From Montifringilla adamsi (lineage: Eukaryota; Chordata; Aves; Passeriformes; Passeridae), in assembly GCA_017590115.1 (NCBI GenBank), contig JAGGNK010008437.1, forward strand, positions 1-64,000: a stretch of 64,000 nt of DNA, in the 5' to 3' direction. The notes beneath the pieces are model-generated. The model was not told where the DNA came from. It did no database searches and saw only the letters and a list, made by a program, of their open reading frames with translations. A program made the position numbers and the translations under genes. Below, one piece after another: positions 1 to 10,726 of this stretch. Positions within the stretch are counted from its first letter, which is position 1, and each line of letters begins with the position of its first letter.

Positions 1-514
1 CCAGCTCACGCAGGAGATCTCTGCTGTAAATATAGCTTCTTCTTTCATCTCAGGTTTCAGTTTCTAAACTGTCCAGTTTTTATCCTGACCATGGAGTTTT
101 TCCTTCAGCAATCCATAGGAAAGAAATGTTCCTGAGGACTTTTATCTTACAGCTATCAGGGAGGAGGTTTTTCTTTCAGGCAAACAAGTTTCTTCCCCTT
201 TTATTAGTGTGGCTGTATGATTTAGAGATAGAAAAAAATGCTAAGGAAATTAACACAGAGCTGTCCCACCCTTGAGAGGCAAGGAGATCTTCCAGGTCTT
301 GTTCCTTATTGCAGGCAAGAACTTGGCAGCATGGAGATGTCTCTGACAATGCCTTCTGAGCCCACTCACAAATTCTGAGCAGCACTGAGAGATGGGACAA
401 TCTATCCCCAATGTCTGAATATGTCTGCAGCTTGCCTGACTTCATGTGGATAGATATTCCACCAGAAAGACACCTGGTCCACGGTTATGTAGAAGTGACT
501 GTGGTTGGACTCAC

Positions 515-2821
515 CCACTGCCAATATATTCCAGTTCTGTGTAGTTCATCGTGGGATTTTCCTTGTTCATTATTTTCCCTGAGGGAAACAAAATGCAAGA
601 TGCTCACTTTAAAGCAGAGATCCCAGCTTTCAGGAGATACAAAAGGCAGCCCCACTGTCTGGGGCTCTGAGCCCTTTGTGGTCAGCTGGGTAACAACAAC
701 AACAACCAAGCAGACAGCTCTGCAGCACAGGTGGCCAGCATAGAGACTGATTTTCTACAGCACAAGGACACCCCTTTACAGGGATTTTCTCCCATTACAC
801 AACTCAGGAGAAACATTTTGTAGGGCAATGCTGACATGTGCACACAATATCCTGTCCCTCAGACAAGAAAGACACCAGACGTACTCAGTAGCTCCAGGGA
901 GTCATCCTCGATCTCCTGTTGCTGAGCAGCAGCTGGGTCAGCACGGGAGATGAACAAACTGCCCCAGCTCCACTTCCCAGGTTGGGCAGCAAAGGCTCCT
1001 TTAGACAATGCTGCTGCTGCAGCAGGTTTGGTAACAGAGCCCGTGTCGATCTGGGACGAGAAATGAGTTTATGTCAGAAAGGTGGCTGGCAGAGATTGCC
1101 CTGAGATCCCTCTTTGAAATGCAAGCCCTTAGGAAGGTGCTGTCAGCCACATGCAGGGCTCTTAAATGGATTACTTGGATGTCCACTTCTCAAATTGGAT
1201 GGGTCTAAACCTAAGGCTAGTTCTACTCGAGTTCATGATGGATCCATGTTTGGTTTTCATGGATTTTCTGAATAATGCTGCTGCAGCAGCAGGTTTACTG
1301 CCAACTCTCGTGTAGATCTGCTGAACATGTAGCACTGCTGGTTGGGACATTTCCTGTGTCTCACGCCAGCCTTCGGACCCTTCATTGCCAGACATTCGCT
1401 GTAAATCTTGGCAGGCTGCCAGGTGAGAGGTCGACACTTGCACCTCAAGTCAAAGAGAACAAAGCAGTCAGAGACTACAGCTTGTCCCTGTCAGCCAGGA
1501 GTCAGCGACTGTGAGGAAAGGAAAAGAATAGAGTTACAAGGGATACAGACAGCTTGTTTCAATCCTCCATCTGGCTCACCATGTTGCCCTGTAAAGAAAC
1601 AGGGAGAGCAGGAACAGGCCAGCAAGAATCAATTTGGATGACTGCTGGCCAAAAGGCCAAAGAACAAGTCCCACTGTCCAGGGCAGCAGCTGAGATTCAG
1701 CACAGCAGGAGATGTCCTTCAGAGTGACTGTGATACACACTAGAGCAGGATGGCACTCAGAGGCATGGCCCCACTCCCTGCTGCTCTGCACTGGAAAGGC
1801 AAGAAGGGCAGAAAGCAGCAGTTTGGTGATTGCAGTGGCTGTCCCTTCTTCACTCACCTGATTTTGTAGAGCCTGAGGGAGGGGATCAACATTCTCGCTG
1901 ACAATTTTCATTTCTTCCTCCAGCCTCTTCTCCCAAGCCTTCATCCTCGCTTCAGTTTTCTGCAGCTCTGCCTGCAGGTATTCCTTGATGTTCTGTAAAC
2001 AAGGAGGGAGAGGATGCTTCCTGAGTGGAATGGCTGCCAGTCTTCCTCTCACCTGGTTTTGTTGATTCCCGCTGTTCTGATGGAGATTCATGTTCTCTTG
2101 AATTCTTCTCATGTCTTCCTTGTTTGCCATGTCCTCTTTGTCTTTCAGTAGTGACTGGCACCCAGCTCTGTCCCACAGCTCCATCCTGGCTCTGCAGGTG
2201 GCTTCCTGGCTGAGCTCACCCCTTGTGAGAGACACTTCTGCAGTTCATGTTCTCTTCAGCCTGCACCAGCATTCCTGCCTTTCTGACATCTACGCTCTTG
2301 TTAGAGACCCTGGCCATTCAGGAGATAAGGATGCATGCAAAGATCCTCTGACTGAGGACACAGAGCCTCTATGGCCACCTATGGAAGAGGACCAAGGTGT
2401 TTCTTCTCCCTCTTTTGTCAACTGAGAATTCTGACCAGCAGGAACAGAGACTCTCATAAGGCCCCATTAACGAATGCACTTACACACCCCTGGGGATGCC
2501 AGTGAAGGAAAGCGTGTGTCATGTAATGCATGTATGACCAGAGTCACCAAACACCACCTAACCATGGAATTGTTCCACCTCACTCAGACAGGCAGAAAAT
2601 TTAAGAATAAACTGTGGACTTCAGTGTAGAAGAGACTGGAGGAGGAAAACACCTCTGAGGGGAAAAAACAACCATGCCTACAGGGGGAAACATCTCTGCC
2701 TGCTCAGAATCATTTGATGGAACATATCTCTAATCCTCTCATGGAAGGGATGGTTAGGTGAGCTTTGCACCTCCAGCTGCCTTGGACCAGAGCTGGGAGG
2801 ATTCAATTCTGTAAATGTTAC

Positions 2822-2866
<45 letters not shown>

Positions 2867-4506
2867 CAGATAAATGGATTTCACTCTTTACTTTTAATTT
2901 CTCTTTACTGTCCTTTCTGCTGCTGCACACATCAACACTTGTTAGCCATTGCTCCAATGAGCAGCAATCCTACTGTGCAATACAACATTGTTTCTTTAAA
3001 CAAACACATTCTTGGGGAATCTGGAGTGTGTAGGTCCTTATGGAATGCAATCAGACCCAGAGCATTGCACTGGGAACTGCACTCTTTGTGCATCTCTGCT
3101 CAGGCGAGTTCTTCCCTTGGATTTGTCCACACTGATGGTGCTAAAGTGGCTGTAATGAGAAATGCAGCCCAGCCCCTCCAAGCTCCTCTGATCTCTGAGG
3201 ACTATCTGGAATGAAAGGGCATTGGTTTCCTGCTCAATTCCCATACACAACACACACTGATTCCCTGGGCTGCAAAAAGGCGTGGGCATCGTTAACCAGA
3301 AAGTGATGTGCAAGGCCCTGCTGGCTGGCCTGGCACCAGAACAGCTCCTTCTGCACCAACAGCTGTGCCCAAACTCTGTGTTCTCCTGGAAAAATACAGC
3401 ATCCTCCAGAAATGACACCTTACAAATTAAAATTCTAGCAGAATCAGTTGCAGTGCTGGACAACGGCAGAAAATGAAAAGGAAAGAAAACCTTAGTTGGG
3501 AGAAAAACAACCTTAGTTGCGAGAAAAAGAAAATGAACACGATTCCTCCTCCGAGCAAAGCAAAAAATAACAAAACAAAAAAAAAAAAAAAAAAAAGAAA
3601 GCCCTGTGACCTCCAGCACTAGCTCGTGTGCCCTTGGCCTTAGCAGTGCAGAAGGCAAGAGACAGAGCTTCACTGAGCCAAGCAGCCAGGTGCTCTCCCA
3701 GAGGCACCAGCCCTTTGGTGCCTCAACCTGACAGGTCAAAGGCCAAGTTCTGCTGCCACTGCCTGGAGGAAATCCCTCGGTCCTGGCAGGACTCCAGCAC
3801 TCAGCATCCTCAGCCAGCAACAGCAAGCGCTGGCTGCTCCCAAACTTGCAGCTCGGCCTTGCACTAAATTCAGCATCAGCATCATCAGAAATGGCGCTTA
3901 CTCTCTCAGAATGATCAGGCTGGGGTGTGACCACTGATGGAGACTGGTGGTCGTCTTGCTCATTTTTCTCCTCTTTGCCTTCTTCTCCGGGAGCAGAGGG
4001 GGCCAGGGGAGAGACGGCTGTTTCTTCAGTCACCTGTGGCAAGAGAGAAGCATGAGGGACAGGCCGTTACCTATCACGGAGAACTTCATTTCTTTGCAGA
4101 TCTACCACCACATCTTCTAAGGAGAAATCAGAAACTTTGATAGCTGTGGGATTCTGAGTCACTCTGACTGAATTAAAATCAGCTAATTCAGCTGTACTGC
4201 GATCTAGTCTGATTTAGATGTTCCTCCCGGCCTATTATCAGGTAGCAATGTTCTATTTTTAAAAGAGAGATTTTAATTCTTTAATTCACTGAAATGGAAA
4301 AGCAGGAATTATCTAGTCATGCCTTTGTTATTGCTGCTGCAGTCATCAGAGTGGATTTTTTTCGATCAACCTGCCTGGCCCTCTACACTCTACCGCCACC
4401 GGCTAAGCACACTGCTTGCTCTACAATTCATGAACACCAGGAACATGAAGTGTTCCTTTCTCACTCACCTCCGGATCGGCACCTCTGAATACATGCTTCA
4501 CATGGC
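515..4506 (-). CDS. PAK3-like serine/threonine kinase, partial (linker exons to start of kinase domain; runs off left edge)
   Basis: I assembled exons on the minus strand from splice signals and frame. In order they are 4469-4506 (38 nt), 3902-4033 (44 codons), 2053-2154 (34 codons), 1858-1992 (45 codons), 885-1050 (55 codons plus 1 nt) and 515-578 (64 nt). Exon 3902-4033 has the SPLAPSAP, acidic run and VVTPQPDHSER layout of the PAK linker just before the kinase. Exon 885-1050 ends EIEDDSLELL and joins in phase 1 to exon 515-578, giving LRKIMNKE...YTELEYIGSG. This parallels the PAK segment that leads into the glycine loop. The rest of the kinase would lie left of position 1. No CRIB/p21-binding exon was found above 4506. 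The two exons at 1858-2154 are charged and helical, unlike ordinary PAKs; the 2053-2154 acceptor lacks a good pyrimidine tract. Whether the copy is functional cannot be judged. The PAK assignment is sequence-based; expansion of PAK3-like genes in zebra finch is established knowledge. Confidence 0.68.
1175..1317 (-). pseudogene. Duplicated PAK-type linker exon (second copy)
   Basis: After the acceptor ending at 1318 the minus strand reads IYTRVGSKPAAAAAL and stays open to about 1172. The same start, IDTGSVTKPAAAAAL, begins the exon at 885-1050. The IYTR motif matches the PAK linker better in this copy, but the stretch lacks the EIEDDSLELL end and has only a weak GTAATC donor at about 1174. It is probably a decayed tandem copy of the linker exon or an alternative exon. 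The right edge is firm; the left edge is a guess. Confidence 0.45.
2821..2873. repeat. (GATA)n tetranucleotide microsatellite
   Basis: About 12 uninterrupted GATA units are followed by one GACA unit and a degenerate GATA. The array lies in an intron of the PAK3-like gene. The adjoining ORFs rich in Ile-Tyr-Leu-Ser are only the translation of the repeat. Confidence 0.97.
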
Positions 4507-5700
4507 CTGTAGTAGGGAAGGGAAAATGAAGCAGATGCTGTCAGAGCTTGATCTTTTCTCCTGCAGGAGGGGCCTTGCACTGTGTGCTGCCCAGGGCTGG
4601 TGCCCTTGTGCCGACATTCAGCTGAATGGGAGCAGGGGATCCACAGGAATACAACAAGCCCAGCCCTTTTACCTGGTACCCATGCAAAGCTTCGGGAAAA
4701 GTTTAGAGTGGAAAAATATTACTGTCATGATCACAATATTTTACTATGTTTACATGCTGTATCAGACTGCAGATATATATAAAATATATATATATTTTTA
4801 TATATATATAAAAATATATTTGTAGCATTTTCACACATTTTAGTCTCTGAAATACTGTCAGATACACTTTGAATCCTAATGGAAAGTCTTAAAGTTCTAA
4901 TTTAGCTTATAAAGTGAAATTACTGTCAGTAAAATAATATGTACTTTGTAGTGTAGAATGTTACAGTAATAGTGTGTATGATTATGATTGCTTATGCACA
5001 ACTGGCTTGGGTCTGTACAGGAATGTGAATTTTGCAAGAAGAGAACATTTTCCCTAAGTTTTGTAAAATATTTGAGAAATGCTTCTGGTTTGAAGTAATA
5101 TGTTGCAAACAACTTTTTACTTAAAAGCCTGATGAAATGTCTTACTTTTGAGAGCAGTACAATTTTGCATTTTAAGAACAGAAAAATATAGGCAGCTGAT
5201 GAACTTCAGAATTATTGCAGACCAAATTTAGTCTTTCAGAAAGTATTGGTGATAGATCTGATTCAATGCATCTTTTTGCCATGGCTATTTCATACATACT
5301 TTTTATTGGCTGTTGAATATATCAGTATGCATCAGATAAATCAGACACCTGCTAAATCCAAAGTTGCAGCTTCGAGCAGACTTTAACAGTACTAAGACCC
5401 TTGGTTTCCTGTGTAATCTGAAAAGTAGCTGAAGCCTTTGACTATGATTAACTTTGATATCATGACTTAATTGAATGTGATTTTGTTCTGAGAGCTGTTA
5501 AGTAGGTAAGTGGTTAACTGGTTATTGAGCTAGTTAGATATGGAAATAACTGACTTGATGGCATGAAAGAAGAGGTTTTTTTAAAGACACTGGAAATTGG
5601 AGACTGGAGGAGTGTAATCAAAGTCTCATTAGTAGAAACCAACTTGTTTTATACCTTGCTTTCCTTTTATTTGTTTTTATATCAGTTCCCTGGGGTCAAC
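4507..5700. other. AT-rich intergenic or intronic DNA
   Basis: No exon, LTR or CR1 was recognised here. A TA-rich simple tract lies at about 4774-4822. The stretch may be an upstream intron of the PAK3-like gene, since the 5' exons of that gene were not found. Confidence 0.6.
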
Positions 5701-5712
5701 AGGCAAAATAAT

Positions 5713-5844
5713 CTAGATTATCTTGAAACTGGAGAAAATCCTCTCCTTCTGTGGCTGGTCCTGCTCTGCAGCAACAGGCACAGAAGGGGATTTGCTGGGA
5801 GCCCTGGTGGGGGTGGCCTCCAGTGTGCTGGCTTCTTCTTGCAT
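5713..5844 (-). other. Short ORF, possible N-terminal exon of the PAK3-like gene
   Basis: This is a 43-codon minus-strand ORF starting with ATG at 5844. It is Pro/Ser/Thr rich and ends with a basic-aromatic stretch (QKERIFSSF). Canonical PAK N-termini also place a basic-aromatic stretch before the CRIB motif, and the ORF lies upstream of the assembled exons. No convincing donor was seen before the stop, so the link to the gene is speculative. Confidence 0.15.
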
Positions 5845-6466
5845 CTCTGCCACTGTACTGTGCAGGATGCTGCTATCCACAGACCCTGCCAGCCACTACG
5901 AGCCCCAGTGTAGAGTCCCTCCTGCCTTTGTCTCAGCCACGGCACACAGAGCCTGGAAGATGCCCTTTTCAATGGATTGGTCCTGCCCAGCCCCTGGGCA
6001 TGAGGCCACCCAGGAGCACTGGGCAATGGGGGCTGTTTTCAAGGCACTGACACAGCCTGGCTGCTAGCCTCTGGTGACCCTCCCATGTCTGTCTCCATGG
6101 CAATGTCTGCCAGTAGTCCCAGACCTGTGTGCCGAGGTGTGAGCGAACGAAGGTGTGCCATGACGTCCCATTGTGGTGCCACTGGATGGTGGAGGATAAC
6201 ATCGCTGGGTGGTGGATCATGATGTCACATGGGAGTGCTTTGTGACCTTGCACTCCTTTCTGTTTATATTCAGGCGTTCGATTTCTCTCTATGGCATCCA
6301 CCATTGAGAGGTGGATTGTGACATCCCTGGGGGATGGATACGAGGTCTCACCCTTCACTACTTGAATTTTGGTGCCAGCCAAGCTTGGGTTCAGACTGGA
6401 TTGATCCTTAACTCCTGCCAAGCACGCCTGGTCCTCATCTCTCCCTTCCTGCTGCAACAGGCAGAC

Positions 6467-7534
6467 ATGGCCACGGAGACAAAGTGGAGCTACCCCATCT
6501 GCAGGGACACTCAGAATGATGTGGCTTCTGCCCTGCCCTGTCACCACTAGTTCTGCCTGGGCTGTGTCTTGCGGTGGGCAAAAAGAAATCCAGCTTGCCC
6601 TCTATGCAGCAGTCCACTAGAGACTGTCAGGTTTTCTGAGCAGGGTGGACAAGACTACATACAATTTGCCATCAGCTCCCCTGAAGAGTCACCAGAGACC
6701 AACAGACAGGCAGGGAGAGCTCCCCTCCACCTTGCCAAAAATAGCTTCCATGGCCTTTTTATGCCTCCTCCATAGCCCTCATGGCCCTTTCATGTCTCCT
6801 CATCTTCCCCACAGGGAACACTGTTCTCAGCTGACCAGGGGGCTGCAGAGCCAGAGCCTGTTGGTGGCCTTCTGCCACAGGTGTGGGCAGGACTATTCCA
6901 ACAACAACAGCACCTCTTGGATCCTGTGCAGCCCTGGCTGTGCCAGAGGCTGGCAGAAATCTATGGGGACCAGTGGTGGAGGGCAGAGGCTGCAGAGGCC
7001 TCCATCTTGCACAGCCTTTGTGCCCATGGTCCAAACGTAGAGGCCGTGGTGGAGGTGCTGCAGCCTCTCCTCAGCAAGCACACAGCATTGCTGGTCCATG
7101 GCATCATCAGCACCACTGCGGGCCAGTGCAGCGAGGAGGCCCAGAGGCTGCTGTACTTCCATCACACCAGAGAGGACAACAAGCCTGTGGCCAGCACCAG
7201 CTCCAGAAGCTCCAACTGCACTAGCTTGCAGGAGAGGACTCCTGCCACTGGCCCCACGAGCTTCAACATGGAGGAGGAAGCTGGAACACTACAGGCCAGC
7301 CTCCAAGGGAGTCACAGCTGTTCCCAATCTGTGCCTGGCCCTGCAGGGTGGGACCAACCCCAGGAGGAGCCAGAGCAGCCAGCAGTGGCAGGTCCATCTG
7401 CTCAGGGCAGCATCTGCAGCCCCTCTGCTCCTGGCCAGGGCAGGAACCACTCTCTCAGGGATTCCCAGCATGCCCAAAAGAGGAGGGCCCCCAGATCCCA
7501 GGATTCTCTTAAGCCCAGCAAGAAGCCACCCTGA
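6467..7534 (+). pseudogene. Topors-like RING gene copy C, interrupted by two in-frame TAG codons
   Basis: Frame 2 from ATG 6467 aligns from start to end with the copies at 25296-24061 and 27769-26819: the N-terminal RING, a Pro/Ser spacer, the conserved block GGLLPQVWAGLFQQQQHLLD, and a basic tail AQKRRAPRSQD. The frame is broken only by TAG at 6548-6550, inside the RING between the zinc-binding His and Cys, and by TAG at 6773-6775. The first RING cysteine is also lost (WSYPIC here, WSCSIC in copy A). A working copy would be a probable E3 ubiquitin ligase of the Topors type; this one should not make a complete RING protein. The 5' flank also resembles the flanks of the other copies, so it is a duplicated gene rather than a retrocopy. 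The call would change if the stops were assembly errors. Confidence 0.8.
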
Positions 7535-7568
7535 TGGTGGCGCCAGCGAGATTCCAGGAACCCTTTAG
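7098..7568 (+). other. Overlapping +1-frame ORF in Topors-like copy C (156 codons)
   Basis: This ORF is open in the +1 frame relative to the RING protein. It covers the region of the low-complexity tail and continues 34 nt past that frame's stop. An equivalent ORF in the same relative frame, ending in the same Thr-Leu-stop, exists in copy A (27156-26626). Both contain ASAARRPRGCC near the start. It may be only a by-product of GC-rich low-complexity sequence. Confidence 0.3.
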
Positions 7569-7581
7569 CTAAGAAAAAGTA

Positions 7582-7587
7582 AATAAA
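7582..7587 (+). promoter_or_regulatory. Polyadenylation signal AATAAA of Topors-like copy C
   Basis: It lies 48 nt after the RING-frame stop codon. The stretch between the shared CCCTTTAG and this hexamer resembles the 3' end of copy A. Confidence 0.6.
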
Positions 7588-8119
7588 TTTTATTTCTCTG
7601 ACAAAGTTCCTGGGTTCTGCTTTCTCCTCCTTCTAATGTTTTTGCCTGATCCCCACACCCCACCATCAGCTGAAAGTCTCTGAAGCCCCAGAACCATTTT
7701 GACAACACCTCCTCACACAGGAAATCCTGCTGCAGCTGTGATGGTGGAAGAGCTTCTGAGAAAGTGGGTGCTGTGCATCACATGGTTATCCTGGAAGATG
7801 TGTCAGAGCTGCCTGCTGACTTAGCTGGATTTCTGTAAGGCGTTTGACACAGTTCCCCCCCAAGATCCCTCCCCTCAATGAGAGAGAAATGGATTAGGGC
7901 AAAGAGAAATCAAACTGAGTAAGCAGATCTATAAGCAGAAATCCTGCTTAAAATAAGGAAATTTGATTCTTTGTTCTGAAAAGCAGGACCAGCCCCAGGA
8001 GCAGCTGTAGCCATGGAGACAGGCCTAGAAAGGTCACCAGAGGCCACCAGCTAGGCAGGGACAGCTGACAATGCCCTGAAAACAGCTTCAGATAGCTCAG
8101 TGTCTTCAGTTTGTCTGTT
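7588..8119. other. Intergenic DNA between Topors-like copy C and the LTR
   Basis: Apart from the short CR1 reverse-transcriptase fragment listed separately, nothing was recognised. Confidence 0.6.
7805..7880 (+). mobile_element. CR1 LINE reverse-transcriptase fragment
   Basis: About 12 codons read LDFCKAFDTVP, the conserved block around an RT motif of CR1 elements. The fragment is too short for subfamily assignment. Confidence 0.55.
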
Positions 8120-8720
8120 TGTGGCATTCTTTGGTTGGTTGGCTATCGCCAGCCGGGGTCTGTGTACAAATCACGAACGGGACGGGACTGCTAGGAGCGT
8201 GTCTTGCGCTGTTTTATTTTCCAGCATCAGTCTCATTACATGGTTATTACAATGGGGAGATGCCATCGGCTCACATCCCAGGCAGCAGAGCAAGAACTTA
8301 ATGTTACAACTTACTTTATAAGTTTTTTTGACCAATCACACAAAGCAAAAGCATATTGACAGTAGCTCCATCCAACCACTATAAGCACACTTACCTTTGG
8401 TTAAAACAATGCTTGCTTGTTTGGAATGCAATACCTGCTTGCAAGCCTAAAACGCAATGCACAGAGCTCCATGATTAAGCTTAGAACTTCCTAATATCTT
8501 GCTAGATATACTTTTCTGCAGATTAGGGAGTTATTCTAGACAAGCATTAATACACAGACCATTGTTCCATTTGTCCTTACTTTTCTATTTTTTACATAAT
8601 TTTTCTGCCAACTTATTTTATGGCTACTGCTTAGCTCTAATCACAGTTCTGCTGTCTCTGAGGCCTGCCTTTTTCAGCTTTCCCAAAACCCTCTGATTTT
8701 ATAGATTCCCACAGCTGGCT
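8120..8720 (-). mobile_element. Probable solo ERV LTR, minus strand
   Basis: On the minus strand a TATAAA box (plus 8315-8320) is followed about 100 bp later by AATAAA (plus 8213-8218) and then a GC-richer U5-like tail, the order expected in an LTR. Edges are approximate: TG/CA pairs exist near 8120 or 8140 and near 8716, but no matching target duplication was found. No retroviral coding sequence follows at lower coordinates, so it is called solo. Confidence 0.5.
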
Positions 8721-9253
8721 GGTTATTTGGTTATTTAGTTATATCTGGACTGGCTTATTCCAGACGATTTTTATTTACATTAGGATTTGTTACCTACTGA
8801 CATTCTGCTTTGGATGTGTAAAATAAACATTTTAATGAATATTTTCCTCAAAACAGTCATTTTTATCTTCTTTCTAATTAAATGTCTAAATGTTCATTTT
8901 AAAAGATATAATCTCTCAACTACTGTTGAAGAGAACAGGGTTTTTTTCCATTGGAAAACAGTTGATGACACAGTCCCTGGCAAATAATTTCCAAATGTTA
9001 CACTCACCACAAAGAAATCTATTATTATCTTGCAACCAGTTCTAGCATCTGTGATTTTGCCATTTTTAAATCCTAAGGATTCAATTCCAGTATATTTTAA
9101 ATTGGCAAGTGAATGTGATTGGAGAGTAATTTTTGCCCTCTGTCCTGTCACTGTAAGATTAGTAACCTTTCTCTTTTAAGGTTTTTTCTTTCTCTGTGGT
9201 TTTCTTTGTCTTTGCTTGAAGGACTTTCCAAATGAGATTCCACACTGCTTTTC

Positions 9254-9866
9254 TGTGGGATCTCAGCACACCACTCTGGATGTGCAGAAACACCGGGGGA
9301 GCCCCTGGGGGGCTCAAAAACCCTGGAATGCTGCCAAAAGTGTCTGGTGGCTTGACTTTGATCCACCTAAAGGGGAAAAATCTGAGTGTGAGGAAATGAG
9401 AGCTTCTTGGGTGTGAATAGTATATTTACAAGAGGAAATATAGATTTTAGAAAAATAGGTACAGGGGGGTCATGAAAGCAAGATGGAGGATTCAGGGCCT
9501 GGTCCTGTGTTCTTCTTTCTTCTTCATGTCTTCCATTTTGTGTGGTGATGTTGGCACTTGGGGATTGGTTCATGGCGAAGGTACACTTGTCTATAAGGGT
9601 GAATAGTATTGGGAAATAAAGGTAAATATGGCACACGTAATTTTCACTATACAGGACACAGCCGCCCTGTGGGCGGGGGAGAGTGCACTTGACTGTCCTG
9701 CTGAGCGGACCTCGGCTGGGCAGAGAGAAAAGCTTTGTAGATCAGAATTAATAAACAAGATTGAAGACAGAAAATCTGAGAGTCCAGACTCATCCTTCGA
9801 AACCATGGCCACCCCAAACCACTTTTCCCGTGTCGGGGCAGAGACAAATAACAGCGGATCCCGACA
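9254..9866 (+). mobile_element. Solo class II-type ERV LTR (613 bp) with 6-bp target duplication, copy 1
   Basis: It begins TGTGGGATCT and ends CCCGACA, and is flanked on both sides by CTTTTC (9248-9253 and 9867-9872). AATAAA occurs in AATTAATAAACAAG at about 9750, followed by about 110 bp of U5. A 6-bp duplication fits alpha/beta-type integrases. No internal viral sequence is attached, so this is a solo LTR left by LTR-LTR recombination. Confidence 0.85.
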
Positions 9867-9872
9867 CTTTTC

Positions 9873-10726
9873 TACTGGGATCTCATTGCAGCTCTACAAT
9901 CACCATTTCAGCAGCACTAGGTCATACTTTGAACTTCATTAATAGTGACCACTCTCATTACTTCTCACACATTTTTATTTTGCTTCATAAAGACTGTTTT
10001 TCCTGTTGTATTTTTTTACTCCCCTAACCTAAATCAATTAACATCAAATTAACTTTGTAAAGTGATCACATATTTGAAATCTGTGTTCACATTCACTACA
10101 CTGAAGGTCCACCATTCTTCCTGTTTTCTTATTAATAGCCTATTTTTTATGTTGATTTCAGAGATAGAAAGGTTCATAAAAAAAAAAAAAATAATAAAAA
10201 AAAAACCCCAGCAAGCAAAACTGTAGGTACCTGCAGAACATTTTTATCCTTACTAGAGGTATTCAGAAACTGAGAGGAAAAACCCAAATTTAGTTCTCAC
10301 TGCAGTACTTATGACCAACTGGTGACTATAATCCCCAAGATTCATTTAGGTAAATAATGTGAGCTACATGTTGATGGACCAGAAGGTAACTCTGTTACTG
10401 TAAAATGCTGAAAAGCTGATGTCATTTCCTTAAAAAACAACCAACCAACCAAACATGCAAACCCCCCCTCTTTTTAAAAAAATCTTGCCTATGATAATTT
10501 TGTATTTTCCTCAGTGCCTTCTGCCAAATCCCCAGTGTCCATCACATCCCCACTGTGCAATATCTAATTAACTGCAGCAATCAAAGATGAGAGGGGACAA
10601 GTTTGTCATAAAACTCAGCCTTCTGAAAGAATGATTTCTGTTAAAGACTCCAGCAGCTCTTTCTGATTAAATCTCTCTCTTTCATTAATTCCCAGTTCTC
10701 ATAAATACTACAAAAATTCATCCTTA
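9873..10726. other. AT-rich non-coding stretch inside the tandem unit
   Basis: It contains two adjoining A-rich tracts near 10178-10204 and a C-rich tract at about 10465. No viral motif or exon was recognised. It recurs at 12488-13341 in the second copy. Confidence 0.6.

Noticed and set aside
2222..2320. Possible extra PAK3-like exon ending at a GTGAGC donor
   Set aside because: Its end phase (2) would put a stop codon into the next exon, so it does not fit the gene model.
2821..2873. Regular repeats considered as a CRISPR array
   Set aside because: It is a simple GATA microsatellite without spacers.
3038..4042. 334-codon minus-strand ORF
   Set aside because: Only its first 44 codons (4033-3902) are supported as an exon; the rest is read-through past a good donor and contains a poly-Phe run from a T tract.
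5718..6067. Overlapping ORFs of about 100 codons on both strands
   Set aside because: No consistent frame, motif or paralog; they look like chance ORFs in GC-richer sequence.
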